DNA of 64,000 nt from Xylogone sp. PMI_703 (GCA_021399445.1 JAJTUQ010000004.1:3596001-3660000); one strand, 5' to 3'; numbered from the stretch's first letter, positions 31,174 to 43,632 are shown. Notes: generated from the sequence alone by a model not told the origin. Made by a program: numbers and translations.

Positions 31174-34111
31174 ATGGCGTCGCATTTCAAGGATAACCTT
31201 CTTCATGGGCGCGACCACGCGGACACCCACGCCTCGGACAATCGCTGGCGGCATCAGGAGTCCTCGTCCTTTGCGCGCCATGCTGCTGCCTCTCCTCGCC
31301 AGGCCGACGTGCGAGATAACAGTAAAGACCTCGCCAACTTCCTCAACAGCTCGCGAATTGATCCTCCTGAATCTGCTGCCTCAAGCACCCACGGTAGACA
31401 CCAGCCCATCGTCGTTCCAGGAACCTCCCCCGTTGAGATGTCGAACCACAACGGCGCAGCAGCCATGGACTACCAAGAGGTCAAATGTGGGCCGCTGCTC
31501 AATTTTCGGCGCATGGAAGACAACATCTGGTATGGCAGCGTTCTGGTCGTCACCGTGACCCATGACATTGATGGTAGCAAAGCTCCAGAGCTGTCTCTCA
31601 AAGCGGCTCCCATCTCGCAGCAGTTGGAATATGGTCAGGAGCATGAGCTGTCCGGAGGTAATGCGGAAACGGCGAGAGCCAATGGTACGCTTAACGGCCA
31701 TGGAGCCTGGGAAACTCGTGTGAGAGGAGTGAAGTTGTATGCGGATCACGCGAATACTTTCTGGAGGTTTGTCCTGGAGATACCCATACACGAGGAGGAG
31801 TTGGAGGTTTCCTATTCCATTGCGGGCCTTAGGTTCGTGAATAGCAAGAAAACAGACAGGAATAGCTTTTACATCCCCGCAATCTCGGAATCTATGCGGA
31901 TCATGTTCCATTCTTGCAATGGATTCAGCGTAGGGACGGATGAGGAAGCTTGGAGCGGTCCAGCGCTATGGAACGATGTGCTCCGCGTTCACAGAGAGAG
32001 ACGCCTCCATGTCATGTAATATACCTCCTTCCTGAAATTTGATATGTTGGTACTCTTACTAATTATCTGCAGGATTGGCGGAGGAGACCAAATTTACAAT
32101 GATGGGATTAGGGTCCATGGCCCTTTGCGGCCGTGGACTAATATTGCAAATCCAAAGAAGAGAAGGGAATATGCATTCACAGAGAAGTTGAGGAAGGAGT
32201 GCGATGACTATTATGTTGCCAACTATCTTCGATGGTGCGTTGCTTTATACAGTGACCATGATTTTCTTTGGGAGCTTCACACATTTCGGTTGGCTAACTT
32301 GATATACTTGCAGGTATTCTACAGAACCCTTTGCTAGTGCCAATGGGCAGATTCCTCAGATTAATATCTGGGATGATCATGATGTCTGTCCCCCCCTCTC
32401 CATACTTTTTAGCCTCTGCGCTCCAGCTCTACTTTTTCCAAAACATGCTAACCCATAACTCAGATTATTGATGGTTTTGGTTCTTATGTCAATGAGTTTA
32501 TGCAATGTTCTGTGTTTCGAGGTATTGGAGGCGTTGCACACAAGTATTATCTTCTGTTCCAGCATCATCTTGCGCCGCCGCTATCAACTTTCACTACAGG
32601 TACAGTACCTCGCATCGAATTTTCTATCAGAAGCTAAACTTCCGTAAAGATGTACCTCCAAGCAGAGCTTCTGCCGATGCTTACCAGATGGACCGAACGT
32701 ACGTGTTCCAGGACGATATGGGTGATCCAAGCTACATTATTGGTTCCAAGCCCGGTGTAAGTATAAAATCAAACAACATTCTTTCGCTGTAGCTAACCAT
32801 TATCAGCCGTATGTTGAAGAACATTCGCGTAGTATTTATGCCAGACTTGGCGCTAGGATAGCGTTTTTTGGAATCGATGCACGAATTGAAGTCAGTCCAG
32901 CCATACCTGGTAGTTGCGGTTATACATTGTACTGATTTCATCTATATAGCGTACTCGACATCAAGTCAACTACCCTGAAACGTATAACATCATATTTGAT
33001 CGATTAAGGAGAGAATTAAGTGCTGCTGCCGCTTCGCCATCGCCCATACGGCATCTGGTTGTCCTCTTAGGTATTCCTATCGCTTATCCTGTAAGTCTTC
33101 CCCCTGGAACCTTGGTACGGCTCTAACCTTTCGCAGCGACTAACCTGGCTGGAAAATATATTTTCAAGTCCAGTCATGGGCCCCATTAAGTTTTTGAATA
33201 AGAGATTCGGTCTTGGTAAGTAGCCATAGAACGGATACGCAAACAAAATACGTCTGACTATTTTGACAGCTGGTGGCCTGTTCAACAACTTTGACGGCAG
33301 TGTCGATTTATTAGATGATCTTGACGATCACTACACGGCCCGCACACACAAGAAAGAGCGTCGCTATCTGGTTGAACAACTGCAATTGCTCGCGCAGGAG
33401 TTTTCAGTCCGAATTAGCATTCTGGGAGGCGATGTACATCTCGCAGCCGTTGGGCGGTTCTACTCTAAGCCCTCGTTGAACATCCCAGTTGCAGAGGATC
33501 ACCGCTATATGGCAAATATTATCTCATCCGCCATCGTCAATAAGCCACCTCCTCAGGCTGTTGCTAATCTACTAGCAAGACGGAACAAGATCCACCATCT
33601 GGATCATGAAACAGATGAAACGCTCATGAACTTTTTCGATATGGACCCTGGCCAGGTAAACAAGTCCACTAGCTGGAATCATGTAACCATGCCTAGTCGG
33701 AATTGGGCAATAATCACAGAGAATCACTCCGAGAGCGGTGCTCTGGACTCGACTGGTCATACAAACCTTGCAGTAGGGCATGAAGTCAATGGCAACGCCG
33801 GAACATCTGATCGGCCCTCTACAGCCAAGCCAAAAATCAAGGATGGTCACTCATGGCTTCATGAAGGTGAGATTGATGCTGGTTCTACACACAAAGCCGC
33901 AGACATGGAGAGACATGGCAAAGGTTCAGATGGCAGTCTTGATGTTTGCATTAGGGTGGAGATGGATCAGCATGACAAGGAAGGGCGCACCAGAGGGTAC
34001 GGAATGACCATTCCACTACTCACGGCTATGCCTAGAGGAGATAATGTGACAGCCGGCAGCTCTGCGATGCCAGGTAGCTCTGGCAGTTCGTCTGTAGCAC
34101 CAGAGAGGTAG
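31174..34111 (+). CDS. PhoD-like metallophosphatase domain protein
   Basis: Nine exons (31174-32015, 32073-32234, 32314-32383, 32464-32599, 32650-32756, 32807-32890, 32950-33090, 33137-33215, 33270-34111) keep phase throughout and give 820 residues. The N-terminal 90 residues are disordered. Metal-binding motifs of the PhoD/metallophosphoesterase fold appear as GGGDQIYNDGIRVHGPL, NIWDDHDIIDGFGSY and the C-terminal ISILGGDVHLAAVGRF. Relatives are widespread in fungi and annotated only as PhoD-like phosphatase domain proteins. The substrate is unknown, and a phosphoester or phosphodiester is expected from the fold. No signal peptide is seen, unlike bacterial PhoD, so an intracellular role is likely. 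The tail past DHETDETLM is low-complexity. Confidence 0.9.
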
Positions 34112-34804
34112 ATTTTCGAGTTGAGCTTGTAAAAGTATTGTACTACTACTGCCGCGGGTTTAACTATCTAGAATATCAATAGTTCCATAATATTATTCTT
34201 AAAAAGCCAGTCTGGAATTTATTATTGGAGGAGAGTGTATGTATTGGAAAGACTAATCAAGGCGAGAAAGGGGGAGAGAGGACGCTAAGACTCTCCTTTA
34301 CACCATGCTAACACAAAGGTAACTATATAACCCAAAATAAGACAGTTGCAAATAACGACCCCTGAGAGCGCCGTAATGGTAACACGTCAGGTCAACTCGG
34401 GTCAGGTCTGGGGCAAGGAAAGGGTTTATGGCCTAGTAATGGTGGGTTTCATGCCACTGCATTACTGGGAGAGATGTAGAGCCGAGCCGAAAGGCTGTGT
34501 AGCACGAACTCTTTTGACATTTGATACTCTTGTGTTTTCCTTTTTTTGAAAAAGGAAAGGGGAATAATTTTGTTGTATCATAAGTTTTAATATGCATCTT
34601 TTTGGTGAGAAAGAGGTTGACGCTTTTACTACTGGCATCGTGTGCATGGAGATGAGCTATGAAGTCACTGCTCTCAGTGTTGTGTTTGTGGCCTAAGGCC
34701 TCAATTTCCACACCTCAGGCAGCGATACACCTCCCCTCGCTCCTACAATCCAACGTCCCGAATCATAAAGGCGGCGACATGCAAACGGCGATTCGAATAG
34801 CTCC
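34112..34804. other. intergenic region between the PhoD-like and GST genes
   Basis: 693 bp with no supported gene. It contains the hairpin-forming inverted repeat at 34536-34558. Confidence 0.5.
34536..34558 (+). repeat. perfect 10-bp inverted repeat with 3-nt loop
   Basis: TTTCCTTTTT and its reverse complement are separated by TTG. In RNA this would be a tight A/U-rich hairpin in the 3' flank of the phosphatase gene or the 5' leader of the GST gene. Function is unknown. Confidence 0.6.
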
Positions 34805-36997
34805 GTGGGTTGCGAAATGGAAACAGAATCGGCTCTTCACCAGCAGCTCCCCACTGCATACCGCACCCTACAGCCGCAAGCTGCTCAGGCAATTCCCCAT
34901 GGCCAACCACACCTTCCTCACCATACACTCGCGTCACAACCAGGTCTCGACCTGAGCGGCCTCGATGATAACGATCCAGTCTTCCATCAGGACCTCCGAC
35001 TTCAAGATTCCAATGGCCACGCCTTCCACTCCCCAAGTGCCTTCGACCGGAGCCATGCGCACCGTGCCATGCATGTGCACAATAATGGGAGTCCTCATAC
35101 TCCCCAACAGTCTGGAAACGCAGGACAATTCGGTATCCTGACGCCGGCGCCAATCCAGATCAGTCGACTGCAGCATGATGATGACATATTTGGGTCTCCA
35201 GAGATTGACCAAAAGAGTAACGGCCACCTGCCTACGAAGATTGTGGTAGACCCTCCCAATCTGGCAGAATGGCGCCAGAGGCTGTTCAACGTAGATGAAA
35301 CTATTACTCTATCTCAGGAAGAGTAAGCTATCCTTCCCCTTACCGTAGGTTACTAGCATTGACATTCACACTCATAGATTCGAGACTTACTTCCCACACG
35401 TAGACAACGTCTACTCTCATCGTTCAACGCAACGCTACAAACGGAAGCCCTTCATCTCTCATTACTGGGATTGTCGACTCAAAGGTCGTCCACCAGGAAC
35501 TCCCAAGTCCGATGATCCCAATAAGAAGAAACGCAAACGGACAGCCCGTGAACGCGACCTTTGCGATGTTAAGATCAAGATCACTGAATACTTTCCTGGG
35601 GCTATGCTGCGTGCCGATTTTACCCCTGACGGACCTCAAGACTCAATGCATGACAATAACTTCTTTTCTCCACGGCAAAATGGCAACCAACATGGATTTG
35701 GAATATCGATAGTCAACCCAGCCATTCCCCCTGGCCATCCAGGAGCTTCGGGTCAACGTTACTATACGATTCAGCGAGTTAATGGTAATGGTGGTAATGG
35801 AAAGGGGGACGGCGTTGCAGGCCCTCATAAACATGGCCTGGAAGAGAGCGATAGGGTAAAGAAGAATAGCGTACAACGCTACCTAATGAAAAGAGAAAAG
35901 GAAGAGAAGAAAACTCAGGTAAGCTGACTTGATGAGGAGTTGTGCTGGATTTATTAACGCCACCTTCCCTCTCCATAACCCCATCGCTATGTTGTTTCTC
36001 ATTCACCATATATAAGGAACCTTTAACTAACCACCCGATGAAGGCGAAGACCTATCACAAGAAGGCCAGTGGTAATGCCTTGGTAACCGTTAGAAAACAT
36101 TCAAAGGAAAATGACTTGAAGCTCTATGGAAGCTGTTTTTGGTGAGGAACTCCCAGTAACAAAATATATAGACCGACATATACTATGAAAGTATCACTAA
36201 CCAACTTCTTTGACACAGTCCATTCGTTCAGAGAGTCTGGATCGCTCTAGAAGCTAAGGGAATGCAATATCAGTACGTCGAAGTCGATCCTTACAAAAAG
36301 ACTCAGGCCCTCCTTGAAGTGAACCCACGAGGGCTGGTTCCTGCACTTCGCCATGGGAACTGGGTATGTGGCGAGAGTACGGTATTGCTCGAATATGTAA
36401 GTTGGTCTTCGATAATTATCTCTCTAGGTGATGGCTCTGCTAACTGAGGCAACAGTTAGAAGAAATTGGTAGTCGACCACATCTCCCTCAAAATAATGCA
36501 TGTCTCAGGGCAACCTGTAGATTCTGGGCTGATCATGTAAGTCATATTGTCGCGAATTATATACAAGTCCTAAGTCTAATCCCTATTAGATCAATCGTAA
36601 AATTGTCCCTGCTTTCTACAATCTACTCCAAGCGCAGGATTTCAATAAGCAAGTAGAGAACACCAAGGCTCTTCAAGACGAAATAGCAAAGATAGTCCAA
36701 GCTTGTGATGATCAAGGGCCTTTCTTTTTAGGTCCAGATCTATCATATGTTGATATACAGATTGCCCCTTGGATGATTCGCTTCTCCAAAGTCCTAAAGC
36801 ACTATCGAGGCTGGCCAGATCCTAGCCCGGGTACAAGGTGGGCACTATGGATGGAAGCTGTTGAGAATAATGAGCACGTCAAGAACACTACAAGTTTGGA
36901 TGATTTGTATATTGATAGTTATGAGCGGTACGCTCAGAATCGTCCAAACACCTCCGAGCTTGCGGATGCGATCAATGGCGGATACAGTCTCCCCTGA
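34805..36997 (+). CDS. omega-type glutathione transferase with a long basic N-terminal extension
   Basis: Six exons (34805-35322, 35378-35918, 36044-36141, 36219-36396, 36456-36536, 36590-36997) give about 607 residues. The third exon could instead start at 36050. Residues 1-150 are His/Gln/Pro-rich. A conserved block follows (PPNLAEWRQRLFNVDETITL, then FETYFPHVDNVYSHRS), then a basic AT-hook-like stretch, KGRPPGTPKSDDPNKKKRKR (about 208-227). From about 380 comes a GST fold: LYGSCFCPFVQRVWIALEAKG with the omega-class CPF motif (Cys386), VNPRGLVPALRHG, and CGESTVLLEYLEEI. The catalytic Cys codon is split by an intron. Omega GSTs act as thiol transferases. I recall the same joined architecture in other fungi, so this is probably not a misassembly. 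What the N-terminal part does is unknown. Confidence 0.88.
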
Positions 36998-37343
36998 AGT
37001 TAGGGGGTTGATATGTACGATATGATAATCATGTAACCGCACGGAGTTGGGCCGGCAATTTAACCTTGCTTGTATAAGGAGTTGGGGTTGGACTGGGGTT
37101 TCAATTATAGCTCAAATTAATATTAATAATCTGTCGACAACTCAATTGTTATCCGCGTTATCGTGATGATACATAAGAGCGCATTCGCTACGCTATGCTA
37201 ATGTTCACTGATGTTTGCCCCTTTTTACACTTTGATAACTCTCTTCTGAAGGCTACTACAACGTTTGAACAATCCATCTTGACAGCCTATCCTGTACATG
37301 CAATTTATACAATTTACCCAAAATAGGTAATATAAGAAAACTC
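36998..37343. other. convergent 3' region of the GST gene and clf1
   Basis: 346 bp, AT-rich, with nothing recognised. Confidence 0.5.
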
Positions 37344-39440
37344 TCAGTCGTCGTTCGTTGCGTCTCCTGAAATTGTCCCGCCAGATTGCTTCCAAGACTG
37401 AGCAAGCGCAAGGAAATTGGAGAGCTTCTCCGTCTGTCTGTCATCTGCCGGGAAGACGTAATCGATGTATTCCTCATAGCTGTCATCATCCAACTTGCGT
37501 CTTCGCTTCGTCTTGCGTGGCATCTGCTTCTGAACTGCCTCGATATCCTGCTCTGATCCGTGCGTCTTCTCAAACGATAGCCATGCATTGAGAAGAGAGA
37601 CTCTCTGTTCACTAGTTAGACAACACGATCTCGCATTCAACGACATGTTGTTACATACCTCTTCTTTAAGATCCTTGTCTTTCATGCTCTTCAATGCTCT
37701 TTCAAATACCTTCCTTGCACGCTCTTTGGCTGCTTCGCTGATGGGCATCTCTTCCCCTTCGGCCTCAACTTCTTCCTCATCCGGGACATTAATCTCAAAA
37801 TGTGCGTAGCTGATCCAGACCTTAACATGGTCTGTCTTCTCGAGCAACCTCTCGTAAAGATCACGAGTCCGTTCATACTCTCCTTCTTCCTCCTCAAAGT
37901 CGATGTAGGCTTTCCATAGCAATTCCGGCATATCAAGCACCGGTTGACTTGTCGCCAGCTCAAAGATAGCTCGCGCGCGTTCGAGATCATCAAGACCACG
38001 CTCTAACTCGGCAAACTTTATCCAAGCTTGACAGTTCGCAGAATTCCACTCAATATGTTTCTCATATAACGTGCGACATCTCATAAACTCAAATAACTTT
38101 AACTCAAGCTCAATATATCCCTTGAATAATTTGTCTTTAGGACACATCCCAATGGCCTGTCCGAGGGTTTTTCTCGCCGCGGAGAGTTGTTGCTGTCGAA
38201 TATCAAATTGGGCCTTCAACAGCCATATCTTTGCAAAGGTAAACTTCTTGTGTGGTATCAACTTTAGACATTCCTGGTAGATCTGTCTCGCACGATCAAT
38301 ATCCTTTGCTTCCATCTCTTCCCAGAGAGCACAGAAGATCCAAAGATAGATATACCGCCTCCAGTGTCTCTTTTCTTGCGTTGGCGGTATCTGCGCAATG
38401 GCCCTTTCGTAGACATCACGCACCCTATCAACATCACCAGATGTCTCTTCCAGCCTTGCATAATCAAACCATACATCATAATTCTTAGGGTTCTCTTTGA
38501 TTTGCTCTTCATACTGGACACGGCGCTTTGAAAGGATGACATCTTCTACTCCTTCTCTGTCGCCAAACTGCTTTTCAAACGTCGTATATGCTTTATGCAA
38601 AGCAATTGATTTTGACCGTGGAAGACGATCCAGAGCATATTTGTATATCGCCCTAGCACGTTCATATTCTTTCAGTTTTGCTTCATATCGCGCATAGCTA
38701 ATGAAAAGCCTCTCGTCCATAAATTCATCACCTAGAGTTTCAATAGCCGCGCCAAACACTTCCCGCACAAGATCACTTGTTCCAAACTCTTCCTCAAACC
38801 TCGCCCACTTTATCCAATTCCGAGGTTCTGGATGTACCACGGTAAACCTCTGAAAAATCTCACGGGCTCTGTCAAACTCGCCATATCTCTTTTCAAGCTT
38901 AATATAACTGCTCCAAGCGGCCTCATCGGGTTCCCAGGACATCCAACGTTCGAAAACCTGTCTTGTCCCGGGAATATTCCCTAGCATCTCTTCCATATAC
39001 ACATATTTGTACCAAAGCTTATCCACTCTAGGCAGAATAGTGACCGCTCTATCAAGCAAGTTCCGAGCATGGTTGATGTTCCTTGTTTTCATCTCTGCCT
39101 CAATATAACGGATCCATAAGGTGACAGATGTAGGGTCGACATCAAGTGCACGCTCAAAGATAGACCGAGCTCGTTTGAATTCCTTCTGTTCCAATTCCCA
39201 TTGAGCATACCTCATCCAGTTGTTCATATTAATCCTATTCCTCCTAACATAGTCCTCGAACTCCTTCCGTTTCCTGCCCTGAAACTCATGGAGCTCTTCA
39301 AGGTCAGCAAATCGCTGGGTCGGGGCTTGAAGAGCTGGTTCCTGGCGGTCGACGGCTTCTCTAAGAAGTTGTTCTGCAGATATCTGGATCGCACTGGGCG
39401 CCTTGTTCTTCACCCTAGGCGGGCCGCGAGTGGACTCCAT
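37344..39440 (-). CDS. clf1: Clf1/Syf3 (Crooked-neck) splicing factor, HAT repeats
   Basis: Two exons, 39440-37659 and 37604-37344, give 680 residues. The gap is a 54-nt in-phase intron without stop codons (GTATGT donor, CTAAC branch, ACAG acceptor), so naive translation adds 18 wrong residues after DLKEE. Tandem half-a-TPR repeats run almost the full length ([56 protein letters not shown]). The N-terminal [20 protein letters not shown] is the family hallmark. Clf1 is a scaffold in the Prp19-associated (NTC) part of the spliceosome. It is divergent from prp31, another spliceosome gene, across 316 bp. Confidence 0.96.
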   Translation of the reverse strand: MESTRGPPRVKNKAPSAIQISAEQLLREAVDRQEPALQAPTQRFADLEELHEFQGRKRKEFEDYVRRNRINMNNWMRYAQWELEQKEFKRARSIFERALDVDPTSVTLWIRYIEAEMKTRNINHARNLLDRAVTILPRVDKLWYKYVYMEEMLGNIPGTRQVFERWMSWEPDEAAWSSYIKLEKRYGEFDRAREIFQRFTVVHPEPRNWIKWARFEEEFGTSDLVREVFGAAIETLGDEFMDERLFISYARYEAKLKEYERARAIYKYALDRLPRSKSIALHKAYTTFEKQFGDREGVEDVILSKRRVQYEEQIKENPKNYDVWFDYARLEETSGDVDRVRDVYERAIAQIPPTQEKRHWRRYIYLWIFCALWEEMEAKDIDRARQIYQECLKLIPHKKFTFAKIWLLKAQFDIRQQQLSAARKTLGQAIGMCPKDKLFKGYIELELKLFEFMRCRTLYEKHIEWNSANCQAWIKFAELERGLDDLERARAIFELATSQPVLDMPELLWKAYIDFEEEEGEYERTRDLYERLLEKTDHVKVWISYAHFEINVPDEEEVEAEGEEMPISEAAKERARKVFERALKSMKDKDLKEEVCNNMSLNARSCCLTSEQRVSLLNAWLSFEKTHGSEQDIEAVQKQMPRKTKRRRKLDDDSYEEYIDYVFPADDRQTEKLSNFLALAQSWKQSGGTISGDATNDD

Positions 39441-39756
39441 CTTGCACGAAGTGTAGGAAGAAGCTTCGTGTGAATTGCTTTATTTATGATTTAGTAGAAG
39501 GGTATGAGTACCTCCGTATCTGTGCCAATACAAAATATGTAACCGCGATCTAGAGTCAGGCTGTCCTGAGCCGGACGTGTGCGAAGGAGGTCAAAAACGA
39601 CGCGCTGGGAAATTGTTAGTTGACCGTGAAAAAGATAAGAGAGGTTCAGAGGACTCCCCAGCTGCACGGATCGCGCTAGCGGCCGCCTAGAGATATCGAC
39701 GGCAAACTTCTTGAAGATGAATAACTCGCGCCTGCAACAAAATCCCAACAAACAAG
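39441..39756. promoter_or_regulatory. divergent promoter region of clf1 and prp31
   Basis: 316 bp between two splicing-factor start codons. It contains a GC-rich patch with GCGCTAGCGGCCGC at about 39673-39686. No known factor site is claimed. Confidence 0.5.
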
Positions 39757-41688
39757 ATGTCGACTCTGGCTGATGAGCTTCTTCAAGACTTTGAAGATTC
39801 AGGGTCTGAAGGTGAAGAAACTCAAGATGGAGGCCTATTTCCGGATGGCGGGGAAGCAGGTGCAGGACCGCAAGGCTACGGAGAAGCGCGCCTCGTCGCA
39901 AATGGCGACATGGAGTTGGACGGTGATGAGGAAGAGGTAGAAGATGATGAAATGGGTGGTGTCGATCTTGATGCCAATGAAGACGAAGATGCGACCAGGG
40001 CCAAGGTGGAGAGAATGCAGCTGCGAGGCGTCGACGATGTGAGGAGTGTTGCCAGTCTGATGAAGACACTAGAACCAGTATTAGAGGTCAGTACATCTCC
40101 CCATCTCCTCCCAATTTACCATATAAGGCGTTTACATTCATATCTCTGAATAATAGATCTGACAGCCCTTTGGCGCGTATAGAAAATCGCATACTTCCAG
40201 TCGTTGCCTCCGGAGAAGCAAACCACCTTTGTTGGTTCAGTCGAAGACAACCCCGAATACCATCTATTAACTCAGTCAAATACCCTTTCAACATCTATCG
40301 ATACTGAAATTATGATCGTGCATAAGTACATTCGAGACCATTACTCCATCCGCTTTCCAGAATTAGAGACCCTGGTCACCAATCCTTTGGACTACGCCAA
40401 AGTTGTTACTATCATTGGAAATGGCCCTATGGACAGTGAAAGTATACGAGCGCTTCAAAGTTCAAAGGACAATAGACTAGGAGCATCCTTGAGATCGGTC
40501 TTAGATGGTCCTTCCGTGATGATTGTCACTGTAGAGGCAACCACCTCTAAGGGTCGAGAAATGACGCCAGCAGAGTTGGAAAGGGTCATGCGAGCATGTG
40601 ATATGACTCTAGCCTTAGATAAGGCAAAGAAGACTTTAACGGATTATGTTCAGTCACGAATGAATCTCTTCGCGCCAAATCTTACAGCTCTCATCGGATC
40701 TCTTACAGCGGCACAATTACTGAATTTCGCCGGCGGTCTTACGGGGCTCGCAAAGACTCCTGCTTGCAATCTTCCGCCCCTTGGATCAAAAAAGCAATCA
40801 GGAACAGGGTTCGCAACCAATGTAGGAGTTAGGCAACAAGGGTTCCTTTACCATTCTCCCATCATTCGCGGCATTCCAAATGATCTAAAAAGGCAGGCAA
40901 TGCGAATAGTCTCGGCAAAGGTTGTACTTGCAGCCAGAGTTGATAGAGTACATCAGAGCCCTGATGGTTCTACTGGGGAGGAACTGAAAGCTTCCTGCTT
41001 GGAGCGTCTGGAGAAGTTGACCGAGCCCCCTCCGAACAAAGGACAACGTGCCCTTCCAGTCCCAGATGACAAGCCTGCGCGCAAACGAGGAGGTCGACGA
41101 GCTAGAAAGGCAAAGGAAGCAACTGCGATGACAGAGCTTCGAAAGGCCCAGAACAGAATGGCATTCGGAAAGGAAGAGAAGGAAGTTGGCTATGGAACCG
41201 GTGAAGAGACGCAGGGTCTTGGTATGATAGGACAAGCAAATGAAGGCAGGATCCGAAGCATCCAAATCGACCAACGGACGAAGGCAAAGCTCAGTGCGAA
41301 GAACAAGGGATGGGGCACTGCAACTCCGCTCAGCGGGTCTGCATCTTCGCTTCGTGGATTTGGGCAAGGAGCTACTTCAAATATAGATCTCAGAGGAAAG
41401 GGACTCCGATCAGCCGGAGTGGGGACTACTGGTGCAGGGGCTGGTACTGCTTCTTCCCTGGCATTTACACCAGTCCAAGGACTTGAACTGGTTGATCCGA
41501 AGGTACAAGCTGAGATGAACCGCAAGAGGAAAGCAGAAGAGGATCGGTGGTTTAAAGGAGGCACATTTACGCAAGTTGGCGGTTCTGGTAGCAATGGTGC
41601 TATGGGCCCTCCACCTGTGCCTCCCAACAAAAAGGTTGATACCGGAGCTGGGAAGATGGGGCCACCTGCTTTGCCAAAGAAGTCATAA
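39757..41688 (+). CDS. prp31: Prp31, U4/U6 snRNP splicing factor
   Basis: Two exons, 39757-40086 and 40183-41688, joined at phase 0, give 611 residues. The acidic N-terminus (MSTLADELLQDFEDSGSEGEE) is typical. The NOP domain spans about 200-350, with YIRDHYSIRFPELETLVTNPLDY upstream and HSPIIRGIPNDLKRQAMRIVSAKVVLAARVD within. A basic RKRGGRRARKAKE nuclear signal follows. The C-terminus has the Prp31-specific motif YGTGEETQGLGMIGQ and QIDQRTKAKLSAKNKGW. Prp31 bridges the 15.5K-U4 snRNA complex and U6 in the tri-snRNP. Fungal lengths run from about 490 in yeast to about 600. Confidence 0.96.
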
Positions 41689-42573
41689 GGGGGCGATTTC
41701 CTTGCGATTTCAAGCCCATCTTTGTTGTGATCATATTAGTTTTTGCTGGAGTTAGGGGCATATACAATGGGAGCAAAAAGAATAGCGATGTTTGCAAAAA
41801 GTGAAAAACAGCAACTTCTTTGGTGACGGCTATGGCTTTCGCGTCGGTCCCCCTTTTTCAGAGAGGGGGATTCGCTACTATGTAAGATATTTTAGGACAA
41901 ATACAATTGCAACTTTGGAGCAAACTCTGATTTAGCTTCGAAAAATTATCGTTTGTTTCATTATTTTAAGAAGGCCCGTAAATATATATATGTATGTATA
42001 CACTGGTGTTTCGTTAGACTAGACAATTCGCATTGTCTTAGCAACGTTTAACAGATATTCCCCCGTCTCTAGACGTCAAGCGCATAATGTTGTTCTATGC
42101 TCCAGAAAATAAAAAGCTTAGCAGAGAATCTCGCAAGAGCCGAAAAAAAACCAAAATACCATTGCTCGCCGGCAAGTTTTTGCGCCGTAACCCATTTCCG
42201 TGTATCTAGATCGTCGACCACTCTTCCGACCGTTAAAAACCGTTGCCTTCCACCGTCTTCATCAGTTTCCCATCCTTGAAACGCCAAAACCAAACGAACT
42301 ATCTGCAAAGACCCCCCATAACATATGCCACCCAAGTTGAAATCATGCTCCCTCCCAGATCCCAACAACGCAGAGTCATGCTTGAGTAGATGACTAGCTT
42401 TATCAGAATGGAGACTTTTTACAACAAGAATGTGAATAGATATTGCATATCGAATCAGACGCCGCCCCGTCTCTATATTAGATCATTCACTCAACCCAAT
42501 ATTCAGAAAGCATTTATAATACTCGATGCTCTTGTGTAACAAAAAACAGCAAAAGACACAGAAGGTTGTCAAT
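41689..42573. other. convergent region between prp31 and the C2H2 gene
   Basis: 885 bp with AT-rich tracts near 41980. An open frame of 99 codons on the minus strand (42069-42368) has no family resemblance and probably lies in the long 3' UTR of the C2H2 gene. Confidence 0.5.
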
Positions 42574-43632
42574 TTAAGTCCTAGACTGGCAGGCGACAGC
42601 CAAAGCCAGGACATCCAATCCTGCACTCGCTTTCTCAGACCCCAGCGACACCTGGTGGGACATGAGGGCATGCTGGATTCTTGTCATATCCATCGATGAG
42701 TATGGAGACACGGGGGTGGTGCTCCCAGAATGCGATGCTTGGATGACAATGGGGCAAGAGTCCGAGGCATACTGTGATTGCACTCGCGAATCAATCTTGA
42801 GATTTTCTGGCTTGCCAATTCGACTGGGTGATCGACTTAATCGGTCTGATGCAGTAGATTTCTTGACGCCGGCTGCAACAGTCAATGCTGACTTGGAAGA
42901 CGAATTCTGAGAAGAGGAAGAGCGCGAGCGACCTTTGTAGTGTGTCTCTAGGTGCTGCTTCATATTATCGGCACGCGTGAACTTCTTGTGGCAGCCAGCA
43001 AAGGAGCAGTGGACGGCCTTTTCAGCCGTATGGATCTTGGAGTGACGCGAGGCATGTCCAGATGTAGTGAAAGTCTTCTCACAGCCGTGACTCTCGCGGA
43101 AACGACATGGATAGCGCTTGCTGCCCTTCTCGACAGGGCCGCTACTGCTACCACTGGCGGTGGAAGCATCGTCGTACGGTCGAGAATCAGAATAGCGTGG
43201 TCGAGTGGCAGTTACGGGGCGCTGAAGAGCCGGTATATCATTACTATATGATGATTTTTCCAGGTGCTCATAACCTGGAGCAAAGTGATTAGTGGTAGGT
43301 GGTATATATGGAAGCCGCGCAAACTCGAAAACTGAGGTGGGCGTGAGGGGGGAAAGTGGGTCCTGGGTCGCCTGAGAATCGTAGGATTGGGAACGGAGCA
43401 GATCCGGTGTCGTAGGCGATGGAGGACCGCTCTGAGAGGGTGTGTATGAATTGGAACGGCTCTGCTTCACAAACTCGAAGCCAGTTGTGTGAGGAGAACG
43501 CTGGATGAATATTGGACTCCTGGAAGGAGGAGAGGGGGCCGGGAAGTCATCGTTGAGTAACGAGACTTGTCTCCCCGAGGAGTCCCTAGCCTGGATACTC
43601 GGTCGAGAATTAGGCATGATTTGATATCTCAA
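42574..43632 (-). CDS. two-finger C2H2 transcription factor, FlbC-like
   Basis: A single exon of 352 residues (347 if Met6 at 43617, giving MPNSRPSIQARD, is the true start). Two adjacent C2H2 fingers lie at 176-201 (Cys176, Cys184, His197, His201) and 209-231 (Cys209, Cys214, His227, His231), with the linker HTAEKAVH. Both flanks are Ser/Pro-rich, and the N-terminal YTPSQSGPPSPTTPDLL region looks like a phosphorylated activation segment. Length and C-terminal finger position match Aspergillus FlbC, an upstream activator of conidiation, from memory. Orthology is likely but not proven. It has a very long gene-free 5' side, as developmental regulators in fungi often do. Confidence 0.85.
   Translation of the reverse strand: MRYQIMPNSRPSIQARDSSGRQVSLLNDDFPAPSPPSRSPIFIQRSPHTTGFEFVKQSRSNSYTPSQSGPPSPTTPDLLRSQSYDSQATQDPLSPLTPTSVFEFARLPYIPPTTNHFAPGYEHLEKSSYSNDIPALQRPVTATRPRYSDSRPYDDASTASGSSSGPVEKGSKRYPCRFRESHGCEKTFTTSGHASRHSKIHTAEKAVHCSFAGCHKKFTRADNMKQHLETHYKGRSRSSSSQNSSSKSALTVAAGVKKSTASDRLSRSPSRIGKPENLKIDSRVQSQYASDSCPIVIQASHSGSTTPVSPYSSMDMTRIQHALMSHQVSLGSEKASAGLDVLALAVACQSRT

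Noticed and set aside
42069..42368. 99-codon minus-strand frame downstream of the C2H2 gene
   Set aside because: No similarity recognised, no splice link to the C2H2 frame, and likely in its 3' UTR.
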